From: CAVVYJ01 sp963752495
GTDB taxonomy: Bacteria > Pseudomonadota > Gammaproteobacteria > Burkholderiales > Methylophilaceae
Assembly (NCBI GenBank): GCA_963752495.1
Contig: CAVVYJ010000002.1
Coordinates: forward strand, 434,001 to 498,000
Direction: 5' to 3'
Length of the DNA: 64,000 bases
The notes under the pieces are model-generated. The model saw only the letters and a program-made list of their open reading frames with translations. It did no database searches and had not been told where the DNA came from. Shown piece after piece: positions 1 to 8,694 of this stretch (the stretch's first letter is position 1; every line of letters starts with the position of its first letter). A program made the position numbers and the translations under genes.

Positions 1-1
1 A

Positions 2-496
2 ACAACAGTGGCATGGGTTGCTTCTGTTGAGCGTACAGAAGGACCTTCAAGCCTTGTGTTAAGCCGTCAAAACTTGCCAGGCATCAAGCATGATGCAAAA
101 GACTTTGCAGCAATTCGCAAAGGTGGTTATGTGTTCTCTGATTGTGCAGGCAAAGCTGATTTGATTTTTATTGCAAACGGTTCTGAATTAGACCTAGCAG
201 TAAAAGCAGCAGCAGAGTTAACTGCAGCTGGCAAAAAAATCCGTGTAGTTTCTATGCCATCCACTAACGTGTTCGACCGCCAAGATCAAGCATATAAAGA
301 CAGCGTGTTAAGTGCTGGCGTTAAGCGTGTGGCAATTGAGTGCGCGCACCCAGATTTCTGGCGTAAATATGTAGGTCTTGAAGGTGCTGTTGTTGGTATT
401 GATACCTTCGGTGAATCTGCTCCAGGCGGTGTTTTGATGAAACACTTCGGTTTTACGGTAGAAAATGTAGTTGCAGTCGCCAAGTCGATAATCTAA
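2..496 (+). CDS. tkt: Transketolase, C-terminal part (5' end outside window)
   Basis: Thiamine-diphosphate enzyme that moves two-carbon ketol units between sugar phosphates in the pentose phosphate pathway and related formaldehyde or CO2 fixation cycles; cytoplasmic. The reading frame is open from the first bases and ends at a TAA (494-496), leaving about 164 residues. It holds the end of the pyrimidine-binding domain (SLVLSRQNLP) and the whole transketolase C domain (FIANGSELDLAVKAA, RVVSMPSTNVFDRQD, GGVLMKHFGFTVENV). The GTG at position 8 is internal and not a start. A strong terminator follows directly, so this is the last gene of its transcript. Its place ahead of gap-pgk is common in betaproteobacteria. 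Confidence 0.95.
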   Translation, partial: TTVAWVASVERTEGPSSLVLSRQNLPGIKHDAKDFAAIRKGGYVFSDCAGKADLIFIANGSELDLAVKAAAELTAAGKKIRVVSMPSTNVFDRQDQAYKDSVLSAGVKRVAIECAHPDFWRKYVGLEGAVVGIDTFGESAPGGVLMKHFGFTVENVVAVAKSII

Positions 497-516
497 TCAC
501 TGAGGCGGTATGATTA

Positions 517-547
517 AAAAGAGCCTCAAACGAGGCTCTTTTTATTT
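517..547 (+). terminator. Rho-independent terminator after tkt
   Basis: The stem AAAGAGCCTC / GAGGCTCTTT closes a four-base AAAC loop and is followed by a T-rich run. It lies 20 bases after the tkt stop and separates tkt from gap. Confidence 0.9.
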
Positions 548-611
548 AGAAAACTGCAAATATGGCTAATTATAATTTATGCATTATTGTTAAAAGATTA
601 AGAGGATTGAC

Positions 612-1616
612 ATGACTATTCGTATCGGCATTAACGGGTTTGGGCGTATCGGCCGCATGGTATTGCGCGCGGCAGTCATTGAGCCGGAATTTAATGATGT
701 AGAAGTTGTAGCAATCAATTGTTCTTACGACATTGATTATATGGCCTATATGTTGAAATATGATTCTGTGCATGGCCGTTTTAATGCTGATGTGCAGACG
801 GAAAGTGGTCACTTGGTTGTAAATGGAAAAAAAATCAGTGTGACAGCAGACCGTGATCCCGCGAACATTGATTGGAAAAAGAGTGGCGTGGATATTGTCG
901 TGGAATCAACCGGTGTATTCCTTACACAGTCTTCTTGTCAGCCACATATCAATCAAGGGGCAAAAAAAGTAGTGCAGTCTGCGCCTGGCAAAGATGACAC
1001 GCCGATGTTTGTCTACGGTGTAAATCATAAAGAATATAAAGGTGAGGCAATCATTTCTGCGGCCTCATGCACGACTAATGCTTTGGCTCCACTGGCAAAA
1101 GTTCTGCACGATAATTTTGGTATTAAGCGTGGTTTGATGACGACAGTGCACGCCACGACAGCTTCACAAAAAACAGTGGATGGAACATCTAAAAAAGATT
1201 GGCGCGGCGGGCGTGGTGTTTTTGAGAACATCATTCCATCGAGCACTGGTGCGGCTAAAGCGGTAGGCAAGGTGATTCCGTCGCTTAATAAAAAGCTCAC
1301 GGGCATGGCAATGCGCGTGCCCTCTGCAGATGTTTCGGTGGTAGATTTGACGGTGGAGTTGAACCAAGAAACCACTTATGAAGCGATTTGCGAGGCCATG
1401 AAAAAAGCAGCAGAGGGCGAGTTAAAAGGTGTTCTCGGCTATACTGAAGATAAAGTGGTTTCTACCGATTTTCGTAGCGATCCTGCAGGCGGCGTATTTG
1501 ACGCAGATGCAGGGATTATGCTGGATTCGACCTTTGTTAAAGTGGTTGGCTGGTACGATAACGAGTATGGCTACACTTGTAACTTAATTCGCCTTGTGCA
1601 ACATATTTCCAAATAG
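612..1616 (+). CDS. gap: Glyceraldehyde-3-phosphate dehydrogenase, type I (first copy)
   Basis: Converts glyceraldehyde 3-phosphate and phosphate to 1,3-bisphosphoglycerate with NAD(P)+, in cytoplasmic glycolysis and gluconeogenesis. The 334 residues are the normal length. The Rossmann motif GINGFGRIGR is at residues 7-16 and the active-site ASCTTN places the catalytic Cys at 153. The usual NAD-selecting Asp after VAIN is replaced: the sequence is VAINCSYD, with Cys at 37. Loss of this Asp is seen in NADP-using or dual-cofactor relatives, so cofactor choice should not be assumed. The ATG follows an AGAGGA ribosome site. A TATAAT box at 571-576 is a possible -10 element. The stop is 9 bases before pgk, so the two are an operon. 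Confidence 0.97.
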   Translation: MTIRIGINGFGRIGRMVLRAAVIEPEFNDVEVVAINCSYDIDYMAYMLKYDSVHGRFNADVQTESGHLVVNGKKISVTADRDPANIDWKKSGVDIVVESTGVFLTQSSCQPHINQGAKKVVQSAPGKDDTPMFVYGVNHKEYKGEAIISAASCTTNALAPLAKVLHDNFGIKRGLMTTVHATTASQKTVDGTSKKDWRGGRGVFENIIPSSTGAAKAVGKVIPSLNKKLTGMAMRVPSADVSVVDLTVELNQETTYEAICEAMKKAAEGELKGVLGYTEDKVVSTDFRSDPAGGVFDADAGIMLDSTFVKVVGWYDNEYGYTCNLIRLVQHISK

Positions 1617-1625
1617 GAGTTTGCC

Positions 1626-2822
1626 GTGAAATTCATCAAAATGACCGATTTGGATTTGAAGGGCAAACGCGTTTTTATTCGCGCAGACCTGAATGTTCCG
1701 GTGAAAGATGGCAAAGTCACTTCCGATGCGCGCATTACTGCATCCATGCCAACGATTGAGTATGCGCTTAAAGCTGGCGCTAAAGTGATGGTGACATCAC
1801 ATTTAGGTCGCCCGGAAGAAGGTGTTTACTCTGAGGAGAACTCACTGCAGCCTGTGGCAGACGTGATGTCAGTTAAGCTTGGCAAGGCTGTGCGTTTGGT
1901 TAAAAATTGGCTGGCGCCGAATGCGCCCAAGGACAGTTTAACTATTCAAAACGGCGAACTCATTTTGCTGGAAAATTGCCGCTTTAATGTGGGTGAGAAA
2001 AAGAATAACGATGAATTGGCAAAACAATACGCTGCACTATGCGACGTATTTGTAATGGATGCGTTTGGCACTGCACACCGAGCAGAAGCGAGCACCCATG
2101 GCATTGCAAAGTTTGCGCCGGTGGCCTGCGCAGGTATATTGCTGACCGAGGAGTTGGAAGCCTTGACTCAAGCACTGTTAAGCCCCGCGCGCCCAATGGT
2201 GGCGATTGTGGGCGGCTCCAAGGTGTCTACCAAACTTACAGTGCTGGAAAGTCTCTCCGAAAAAGTGGATCAGCTAGTGGTTGGCGGTGGCATTGCGAAT
2301 ACTTTTTTAAAGGCAGCTGGTTTTGAAGTCGGTAAATCGCTTTGTGAGGATGATTTAGTACCTACTGCACGCACTTTAATGGACAAAATGTCCAATCGTG
2401 GTGCAACAATTCCCATTGCGGAAGATGTGATTTGCGGTAAAAAGTTTGATGAAAATGAACCAGCAGTACTTAAAAATGCAACCGAAGTGGCTGCCGATGA
2501 CATGATTTTTGATATTGGGCCAAAGTCGGCAAAAGCTTTGGCAGATATTATTATGAACGCTGGTACGGTTGTGTGGAATGGGCCGGTGGGCGTGTTTGAA
2601 TTTGACCAGTTTGGCGATGGGACAAAAACGATTGCAATGGCCATTGCAAACACCAAAGCCTTTACCCTTGCGGGTGGTGGCGATACTATAGCAGCAATTC
2701 AAAAGTACGATATTTACGATAAAGTGAGTTATATTTCAACCGCGGGTGGTGCATTTTTAGAGTTTTTGGAAGGTAAAAAACTACCTGCAGTAGAAATTCT
2801 TGAGATGCGAAGCCAGCAGTAA
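1626..2822 (+). CDS. pgk: Phosphoglycerate kinase
   Basis: Transfers the acyl phosphate of 1,3-bisphosphoglycerate to ADP, giving ATP and 3-phosphoglycerate; cytoplasmic. The protein has 398 residues, typical of the monomeric enzyme. It shows the N-terminal signature RVFIRADLNVPVKDG, the substrate motif SHLGRPEEG, the nucleotide-domain VGGSKVSTK and the late GGGDT loop. I take the GTG at 1626 as start because an AGGAG site overlapping the gap stop (1615-1619) sits six bases ahead. The ATG at 1641 is an alternative. Co-transcription with gap is expected from the 9-base gap; a terminator follows. Confidence 0.97.
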   Translation: MKFIKMTDLDLKGKRVFIRADLNVPVKDGKVTSDARITASMPTIEYALKAGAKVMVTSHLGRPEEGVYSEENSLQPVADVMSVKLGKAVRLVKNWLAPNAPKDSLTIQNGELILLENCRFNVGEKKNNDELAKQYAALCDVFVMDAFGTAHRAEASTHGIAKFAPVACAGILLTEELEALTQALLSPARPMVAIVGGSKVSTKLTVLESLSEKVDQLVVGGGIANTFLKAAGFEVGKSLCEDDLVPTARTLMDKMSNRGATIPIAEDVICGKKFDENEPAVLKNATEVAADDMIFDIGPKSAKALADIIMNAGTVVWNGPVGVFEFDQFGDGTKTIAMAIANTKAFTLAGGGDTIAAIQKYDIYDKVSYISTAGGAFLEFLEGKKLPAVEILEMRSQQ

Positions 2823-2897
2823 TTCAAGGTTAAAGGCATTCTTGTTTTCTCGTAACATTGCTGAAACACTTAAATGATATAATTTGTTTTGAAGTGA

Positions 2898-2922
2898 ATG
2901 GCCTCATATGAGGCCATTTTTA
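2898..2922 (+). terminator. Rho-independent terminator after pgk
   Basis: ATGGCCTCAT / ATGAGGCCAT forms an almost continuous palindrome followed by TTTTTAT, about 75 bases after the pgk stop. It separates pgk from the second gap gene. Confidence 0.85.
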
Positions 2923-2981
2923 TTGAACTAGCACAAAAGTTGCTTAGTCGTAGTTAGGGTTTACTGCATTGGAGTTTTGAA

Positions 2982-4046
2982 ATGGCTATACGGGTTGGGA
3001 TTAATGGGTTTGGTCGCATAGGGCGCATGTTTTTGCGTGCGGTGCTTGATCAGCCGCAGTTTGCAGATATTGAAGTGGTTGCGATTAACGGCATAGAAGA
3101 TCCGGATTACATGCTATATATGCTTAAATACGACTCCGTGCATGGCAGATTAAATCATAATGCGGCTCTCGAAGGCGAGTACTTGAGGGTTGCGGGTAGA
3201 AAAATTCGCATTTCATCTGAAAGCGATCCTGCCAACATAGACTGGGCTTCTGCTAATGTGGATGTGGTTGTAGAGTGTACGGGTGTTTTCTTAACACAAG
3301 AAACCTGTCAGGCGCATATAGACCGGGGTGCAAAAAAAGTAGTGCAATCTGCACCTGGCAAAGATGATACGCCGATGTTTGTCTACGGCGTAAATCATCA
3401 GGATTACAAAGGCGAAAAAATCATTTCTGCCGCTTCGTGCACCACCAATGCGCTCGCACCGATTGTAAAAGTATTGAATGACAGTTTCGGTATTAAACGT
3501 GGTTTGATGACAACAATACATGCAGCAACTGCCTCTCAAAAAACGGTAGATGGCACCTCAAACAAAGATTGGCGCGGCGGACGCGGTGTGTTTGAAAACA
3601 TTATCCCTTCCAGCACTGGTGCGGCAAAGGCGGTGGGGAAAGTGATTCCATCCCTCAATAAAAAAATCACGGGTATGGCAATGCGCGTGCCGAGCGCCGA
3701 TGTTTCGGTCATTGATTTAACGGTGGAACTCAATCAGGAAACCACTTATGAAGCCATCTGTGGCGCGATGAAAGCGGCCTCACTAAGTGGTCATTTAAGA
3801 GGCGTGCTGGCTTACACGGATGAAAAAGTGGTCTCTACCGATTTTAGGGGTGAGCCCGCAGCAAGCGTGTTTGATGCAGATGCCGGCATTATGCTCGACC
3901 CGACTTTTGTTAAGGTAGTGGCTTGGTATGACAATGAGTATGGTTACACCTGCAATTTAATTCGCATTGTTCAGCACATTTCAAAATATGACTATGCGTC
4001 AAAATTTATCAAATTGACGGGTTTGGAAATGGCTGAATCGCTTTAA
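2982..4046 (+). CDS. gap: Glyceraldehyde-3-phosphate dehydrogenase, type I (second copy)
   Basis: A second complete GAPDH, clearly paralogous to the copy at 612 and with long identical blocks (VQSAPGKDDTPMFVYGVNH, DVSVxDLTVELNQETTYEAI). The catalytic Cys is again at 153 in ASCTTN. The NAD-selecting Asp is replaced once more, here by Gly (VAINGIED, residue 37). The protein has 354 residues and carries about 20 extra C-terminal residues (after HISKY) that the first copy lacks. It has its own transcription unit, bounded by the pgk terminator and by the terminator at 4106. Two isoenzymes may be used in opposite directions or with different cofactors, but nothing in the sequence says which is which. 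Confidence 0.95.
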   Translation: MAIRVGINGFGRIGRMFLRAVLDQPQFADIEVVAINGIEDPDYMLYMLKYDSVHGRLNHNAALEGEYLRVAGRKIRISSESDPANIDWASANVDVVVECTGVFLTQETCQAHIDRGAKKVVQSAPGKDDTPMFVYGVNHQDYKGEKIISAASCTTNALAPIVKVLNDSFGIKRGLMTTIHAATASQKTVDGTSNKDWRGGRGVFENIIPSSTGAAKAVGKVIPSLNKKITGMAMRVPSADVSVIDLTVELNQETTYEAICGAMKAASLSGHLRGVLAYTDEKVVSTDFRGEPAASVFDADAGIMLDPTFVKVVAWYDNEYGYTCNLIRIVQHISKYDYASKFIKLTGLEMAESL

Positions 4047-4105
4047 TTAAGGAGCCATTAGTGCTCTGTATTTAAAAATAATTTTAATGTGAGCAGAAAA
4101 CATCA

Positions 4106-4138
4106 GGGGAGTCTTAGGACTCCTTTTGTTTTTTTATT
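4106..4138 (+). terminator. Rho-independent terminator after second gap
   Basis: Stem GGAGTC (4108-4113) / GACTCC (4118-4123) with a TTAG loop, followed by TTTTGTTTTTTT. It ends the second gap transcript just ahead of pyk. Confidence 0.88.
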
Positions 4139-4166
4139 TAGATTCTTTTACACAGGTTGATAAACA

Positions 4167-5597
4167 TTGATTTTAAGAAAAACCAAAATAGTAGCAACGC
4201 TAGGCCCTGCAACAAAAAGTCCTGAAATGCTGCAAAGCTTAATGGAAGCTGGTGTAGATGTGATGCGCCTTAATTTTTCGCATGGGACTGCAGAAGAGCA
4301 TATCGATTGCGCAAAGAAAATTCGTGAATTATCGGTGTCGCGCCGCCGCACTGTTGGCATTCTATGCGATTTACAAGGGCCGAAAATTAGGATTGGAAAA
4401 TTCGAATCAGGCAAAATTGAATTAAAAACTGGCGATTTATTTGTGCTAGATGCCGACTGTGCGCTAGGAACCCAATACCACGTGGGGTTGGATTACAAAA
4501 CTTTGCCAAAAGAGGTGAGTGATGGCGCCATTTTGGTGCTGGATGATGGCCGCATTACGATGCAGGTTGACCGTGTAAAAGGCAATAAAATTCATTGTGT
4601 GGTGCTAGCTGGCGGCGTTCTTTCGGATAATAAAGGAATTAACCGCCAGGGCGGCGGATTGGCAGCAGAAGCGCTTACAGATAAAGATAGAGAAGACATT
4701 AAAACGGCAGCAACGCTGGGTGCCGACTTTGTGGCGATATCATTTCCGCGTAGTGGCGCAGACGTGGAATTAGCGCGCAAACTGGTGATAGAGGCGGGCG
4801 GTCATGCGCACATCGTTGCCAAAATCGAGCGTGCAGAGGCGGTTGATGCATTGGAAGAAATTATTGATGCGGCCGATGTGATTATGGTCGCCCGTGGCGA
4901 TTTAGGTGTAGAAGTGGGTGATGCTGCCGTGCCTGGATTGCAAAAGCGTATGATTCGCTTGGCGCGTGCTAAAAATAAGGCGGTGATTACTGCGACACAA
5001 ATGATGGAATCGATGATTAACAGCCCGATTCCCACCCGCGCAGAGGTCTCTGATGTTGCAAATGCGGTGCTAGATGGTACCGATGCGGTGATGCTATCCG
5101 CAGAAACTGCCGCAGGAAAATACCCTTTGGAAACCGTAACTGCGGTGGTGCGGATTTGTATTGAGGCAGAAAAAGAGTATGAAAGCCAGCCAGTCAGGCA
5201 ACGGGAATATGATCATTTTGAAAAGCTGGACGAGTCAATCGCCATGGCTGCTGTCTATACGGCGCATCACTATGACATCAAAGCAATCGTCGCATTAACA
5301 CAATCGGGCAGCACGGCAAAATGGCTCTCACGCGTGGGTACCAGTGTTCCAATTTATGCAATTTCTCCGTTAAGTAGCACACGGCGTAAACTTAAACTTT
5401 ATCGCGGGGTTTATCCTTGCCCGCAAGAAATTGACACAAAAAATAGCGAAGAAATATTGGCCTATGCAGAGCAGGAAGTGCTAAGACAAGGCGGTGCCAG
5501 CATTGGCGACATGATACTGATTACAATTGGCGAACCCATTGGTAAGGCAGGTAGCACCAACAGCATGAAAATTGTAAAAGTGGGCGAAAACCACTAA
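4167..5597 (+). CDS. pyk: Pyruvate kinase
   Basis: Converts phosphoenolpyruvate and ADP to pyruvate and ATP, the last step of glycolysis. The protein has 476 residues. Family motifs are present in order: KTKIVATLGPA, VMRLNFSHG, CDLQGPKIRIG, the catalytic IVAKIERAEAVD and MVARGDLGVEVG, then TRAEVSDVANAVLDGTDAVM and an allosteric-type C domain. The first codon is TTG at 4167; no ATG lies close enough to include the conserved N-terminus. The upstream ribosome site is weak (ACAGG), so this start is inferred from family alignment. It stands alone between the gap terminator and tpiA. Confidence 0.95.
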   Translation: MILRKTKIVATLGPATKSPEMLQSLMEAGVDVMRLNFSHGTAEEHIDCAKKIRELSVSRRRTVGILCDLQGPKIRIGKFESGKIELKTGDLFVLDADCALGTQYHVGLDYKTLPKEVSDGAILVLDDGRITMQVDRVKGNKIHCVVLAGGVLSDNKGINRQGGGLAAEALTDKDREDIKTAATLGADFVAISFPRSGADVELARKLVIEAGGHAHIVAKIERAEAVDALEEIIDAADVIMVARGDLGVEVGDAAVPGLQKRMIRLARAKNKAVITATQMMESMINSPIPTRAEVSDVANAVLDGTDAVMLSAETAAGKYPLETVTAVVRICIEAEKEYESQPVRQREYDHFEKLDESIAMAAVYTAHHYDIKAIVALTQSGSTAKWLSRVGTSVPIYAISPLSSTRRKLKLYRGVYPCPQEIDTKNSEEILAYAEQEVLRQGGASIGDMILITIGEPIGKAGSTNSMKIVKVGENH

Positions 5598-5746
5598 TGA
5601 AGATAGCGCTAAACTGTTTTTACTAAGCACAGTTTCTTAAAATTCACTTATTTTTAGTTTCGATTGTTATTGCTGTTTTTTGGCTAAATAATATGAAATT
5701 CAGGCCGATAATACCTTTAACAATTGTGCTTTAAAAGAGATTTTTA

Positions 5747-6550
5747 ATGAGACGTAAAATGGTCGTTGCCAACCGTAAAATGAACGGTTCGCTGCCCACA
5801 AACAAAGCTTTTCTACAAGGTCTGTTGGCAAGTGCGCGTGGTTACTCACTCGCAGACTATGTGGTGTGTGTCCCTCACCCGTATTTATTTCAGGCCGAAG
5901 CGATATTAGAAGGTAGCCCCATTGCTTGGGGCGGGCAAAATATGAGCAGATACGCCTCAGGCGCATTCACGGGTTCGGTCTCGCCCGGTATGCTTACTGA
6001 GTTTGGTTGTGAATATGTCATTATCGGCCACTCTGAGCGCCGTCAGCGCGGACACGATACTAATACCTCAATCGGCGAACGCTTTGAAGTCGCCACCAAA
6101 AACGGGCTTAAGCCTATCCTTTGTGTGGGCGAAACCTTAGAAGAATACGAAGATGGTATGACCGTAGATGTGGTGATACATCAGCTTAATGCGGTGTTGG
6201 AGCATGTTGGCATAAAAGGTTTGGCCAAAGGCGTTCTTGCTTATGAGCCGGTATGGGCGATAGGCACAGGCAAGGCGGCCACGCCGGAACATGCGCAATG
6301 CATTTTGAGTTTTTTGCGTGGACACATAGAACTTTTAGATGAAGAAGTTGCGAACAATATGACGATTCTTTATGGCGGCAGTGTAAATGCCAAAAACGCG
6401 GCGAAACTATTTTCAATGCCGGACATAGATGGTGGTTTGGTGGGCGGCGCTTCGCTGGACACGCAAGAGTTTGTTGCAATTTGCAAAGCAGCTAATGATG
6501 CCAGTTTAGCGGCAATTCAAGTAGAGCCATTGCTAGCTGTTAGTGTGTAA
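5747..6550 (+). CDS. tpiA: Triosephosphate isomerase
   Basis: Interconverts dihydroxyacetone phosphate and glyceraldehyde 3-phosphate. The 267 residues are slightly longer than the usual 250 because of a C-terminal tail. The catalytic residues are visible: Lys11 in ANRKMNG, His95 in IIGHSERR and Glu167 in AYEPVWAIGTGK. The phosphate-binding YGGSV and GGLVGGASL loops are also present. The N-terminal motif reads ANRKMNG rather than the more common GNWKMNG. The position beside gap, pgk and pyk supports a glycolytic role. The common betaproteobacterial neighbour secG is not present downstream; purC follows after 160 bases. Confidence 0.95.
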   Translation: MRRKMVVANRKMNGSLPTNKAFLQGLLASARGYSLADYVVCVPHPYLFQAEAILEGSPIAWGGQNMSRYASGAFTGSVSPGMLTEFGCEYVIIGHSERRQRGHDTNTSIGERFEVATKNGLKPILCVGETLEEYEDGMTVDVVIHQLNAVLEHVGIKGLAKGVLAYEPVWAIGTGKAATPEHAQCILSFLRGHIELLDEEVANNMTILYGGSVNAKNAAKLFSMPDIDGGLVGGASLDTQEFVAICKAANDASLAAIQVEPLLAVSV

Positions 6551-6711
6551 GGTTTTAATGGCGTCTTAACCAAGTGCAGCGGGCAGCTAGCTTTTTTCCC
6601 GTGTAAATCGCCCACTTCTCAATTACTTGGGGGCATCATTTTTTTGCCCCGCAACTTTCATTACACGCATTGTATAATGTACGCTCTTAATTTACTTCCG
6701 TTTATACGCAC
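6551..6711 (+). promoter_or_regulatory. Intergenic region with purC -10 element
   Basis: This 161-base gap contains a GGGGCA / TGCCCC hairpin (about 6630-6650) without a following T-run, and a consensus TATAAT inside TGTATAATG at about 6672. No convincing -35 hexamer sits at 16-18 bases. I read it as the purC promoter region; the hairpin's role is unknown. Confidence 0.4.
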
Positions 6712-7605
6712 ATGTCGCAGCCATTACTTAAAACTAACATCAACTCTCTTAAGCGCATCCATCAGGGTAAAGTGCGTGATATTTATGCGATTGATGATAA
6801 AACCATGCTGCTGGTGAGCACCGATAGACTATCTGCGTTTGATGTGATTTTGCCTACTGGCATTGCTAATAAAGGTGCAATGCTCACACAGATGGCGAAT
6901 TTTTGGTTTGAACAATTAAAGCACGTTGTACCAAACCACTTAACTGGTATTGCGCCAGAAAGTGTGGTGGCAAAAGATGAAACTGCGCAAGTAAAAAACC
7001 GTGCGGTGGTAGTAAAAAAGCTCAAAGCATTGCCACTGGAAGCAATCGTACGTGGCTATTTAGTCGGTAGCGGGTGGAAGGAATATCAGGCCAAAGGCAC
7101 GGTTTGCGGTATTGAGTTGCCTGCAGGTTTGCAGCTTGCACAACAGCTTCCACAGCCAATATTTACGCCATCTAGCAAAGCAGCAGTGGGTGAGCACGAT
7201 GAAAATATCAGCATTGCAGAAGTTGAGGCGCTAATCGGCAAAGATATGACTGCACAAGTCGCAAAGGTAGCGATTCAGCTTTACACGGAAGCAGCGAAGT
7301 ACGCCTTAACTCGCGGCATTATTATTGCAGATACCAAGTTTGAATTTGGTTTGGATGAGCATGGCGTTTTGCATGTGATGGACGAAGTGTTGACGCCCGA
7401 TTCATCGCGTTTTTGGCCTGCAGATAGCTACAAAATTGGCGCAAATCCACCTAGTTATGACAAGCAATATGTGCGCGACTGGTTAGAGAGCATCAACTGG
7501 AACAAACAGCCGCCTGCACCTGCGCTGCCGGATGATGTTGCGGCACGCACTTCGGCAAAGTATATGGAAGCGTTTGAAAAGTTGACTGGAAAGAAACTGG
7601 CCTAA
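6712..7605 (+). CDS. purC: SAICAR synthase (phosphoribosylaminoimidazole-succinocarboxamide synthase)
   Basis: Joins aspartate to CAIR using ATP, step eight of de novo purine synthesis. The 297-residue form is the long type found in betaproteobacteria and yeast. Motifs include HQGKVRDIYAIDDKTMLLVS at the start, the domain-linking VVVKKLKALPLEAIVRGYL, and the signature DTKFEFGLDEHGVLHVMDE with its catalytic acidic residues. The stop codon is immediately followed by the ATG of the DUF1232 gene (TAAATG), so the two are coupled. The other purine genes in the window, purE-purK, lie far away at 62.9 kb. Confidence 0.96.
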   Translation: MSQPLLKTNINSLKRIHQGKVRDIYAIDDKTMLLVSTDRLSAFDVILPTGIANKGAMLTQMANFWFEQLKHVVPNHLTGIAPESVVAKDETAQVKNRAVVVKKLKALPLEAIVRGYLVGSGWKEYQAKGTVCGIELPAGLQLAQQLPQPIFTPSSKAAVGEHDENISIAEVEALIGKDMTAQVAKVAIQLYTEAAKYALTRGIIIADTKFEFGLDEHGVLHVMDEVLTPDSSRFWPADSYKIGANPPSYDKQYVRDWLESINWNKQPPAPALPDDVAARTSAKYMEAFEKLTGKKLA

Positions 7606-7887
7606 ATGCTGGAAAAGTTTAAAGCCCTTGCCGCACAGTTAAAGCAAGAGTTTGAAGTGTATCGACTGGTGTTAAAGCACCCAGAAACGCCTTGGCTTGC
7701 AAAAGTTTTTCTTGGTCTTGCAGTGGGATATTTGCTGATGCCGTTTGATTTAATCCCCGATTTTATCCCTGTTTTGGGGCAGTTGGATGAAGTCGTGATT
7801 ATCCCAATTTTGTTATATATCGCGTTGTTGCTTATCCCCAAAGCGATTATTGAAAGCTGCCGAGAGCAAGTAAATAGGCCCCAATAA
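7606..7887 (+). CDS. DUF1232 (YkvA-type) small membrane protein
   Basis: A 93-residue protein with the DUF1232 signature YLLMPFDLIPDFIPVLGQLDE in the middle and one or two hydrophobic segments around it (LAKVFLGLAVGYLL and IIPILLYIALLLI). The family is widespread but has no settled function. The gene begins directly after the purC stop with no gap, implying translation coupling. A charged N-terminus precedes the membrane part, so it is likely anchored in the inner membrane. Confidence 0.8.
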   Translation: MLEKFKALAAQLKQEFEVYRLVLKHPETPWLAKVFLGLAVGYLLMPFDLIPDFIPVLGQLDEVVIIPILLYIALLLIPKAIIESCREQVNRPQ

Positions 7888-7972
7888 ATAATATTTGGCG
7901 AAACATTTTTGACACACATTTGTTACGCGCAATTGCTATAATGCGCGCACTTAAAAATATTAGGAATACGCA

Positions 7973-8521
7973 ATGTCACTCAATTTAGTTCCTTCAGGTA
8001 AAAATCTCCCACACGATTTTAACGTGATTATCGAAATCCCCATGCAGGGCGACCCTGTAAAATATGAGGTGGATAAAGAATCCGGCGCGATTTTTGTCGA
8101 TAGATTTATGGGTACTTCCATGCAATATCCGTGTAATTATGGCTATATTCCGCATACGCTGGCAGATGATGGCGACCCTGTCGATGTGCTGGTGATAACC
8201 CCAGTGCCGCTTTTGCCGGGGGTGGTGGTGCGCTGCCGTGCTTTGGGTATGCTGGCAATGACAGATGAGGCGGGTGGCGATGCTAAATTACTTGCTGTGC
8301 CGATTGAAAAAGTATGTGGTTTATATGCATACCAAAAAACTTATTTGGATGTTTCGCCTTGGCGTTTAGAAATGATAGCCCACTTTTTTGAGCATTATAA
8401 AGATTTAGACAAAGGCAAATGGGTGAAAATTGAAGGTTGGGTGGGCATTGAAGAAGCCCACAAAGAAATTATGGATGGCGTGAAGCGCTATAACGAGGCT
8501 GAAGTGAAACCCGCGTTTTAA
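7973..8521 (+). CDS. ppa: Soluble inorganic pyrophosphatase, family I
   Basis: Hydrolyses pyrophosphate to phosphate and pulls biosynthetic reactions forward; cytoplasmic. The protein has 182 residues, close to the 175 of the E. coli enzyme. The metal-binding signature DDGDPVDV supplies Asp65, Asp66, Asp68 and Asp71, with RFMGTSMQYPCNYGYIP ahead of it. An AGGAA site precedes the ATG. A TATAAT (7937-7942) and a TTGACA (7909-7914) lie upstream, but 22 bases apart, too far for a standard promoter. The same window also encodes the membrane H+-pyrophosphatase, so the cell can either hydrolyse pyrophosphate or conserve its energy. Confidence 0.97.
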   Translation: MSLNLVPSGKNLPHDFNVIIEIPMQGDPVKYEVDKESGAIFVDRFMGTSMQYPCNYGYIPHTLADDGDPVDVLVITPVPLLPGVVVRCRALGMLAMTDEAGGDAKLLAVPIEKVCGLYAYQKTYLDVSPWRLEMIAHFFEHYKDLDKGKWVKIEGWVGIEEAHKEIMDGVKRYNEAEVKPAF

Positions 8522-8536
8522 TAGTTTATTGCCCAT

Positions 8537-8571
8537 AAAAAAGCCTTGGTTAACCAAGGCTTTTTTGTTTT
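8537..8571 (+). terminator. Bidirectional terminator after ppa
   Basis: AAAAAAGCCTTGG / CCAAGGCTTTTTT is a perfect palindrome around a TTAA centre. The A-run on one side and T-run on the other allow it to stop transcription from both strands; the next gene is convergent. Confidence 0.92.
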
Positions 8572-8694
8572 ATGCTGTATGCTTGTTACTTATATAAATG
8601 TGGAAAGACACGATTACTCTTTGCCCTGCAGACCAAAATCCATGTGCCTTCCAAGGCAGGGCTTTTAATAATAAATTCGTGTAAATCTTAAACA

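Noticed and set aside
1025..1375. Reverse-strand frame inside gap
   Set aside because: A shadow of the conserved GAPDH coding strand with no ribosome site or homology.
7909..7942. TTGACA and TATAAT as the ppa promoter
   Set aside because: The spacing is 22 bases, outside the 16-18 base range; only the -10 is plausible.
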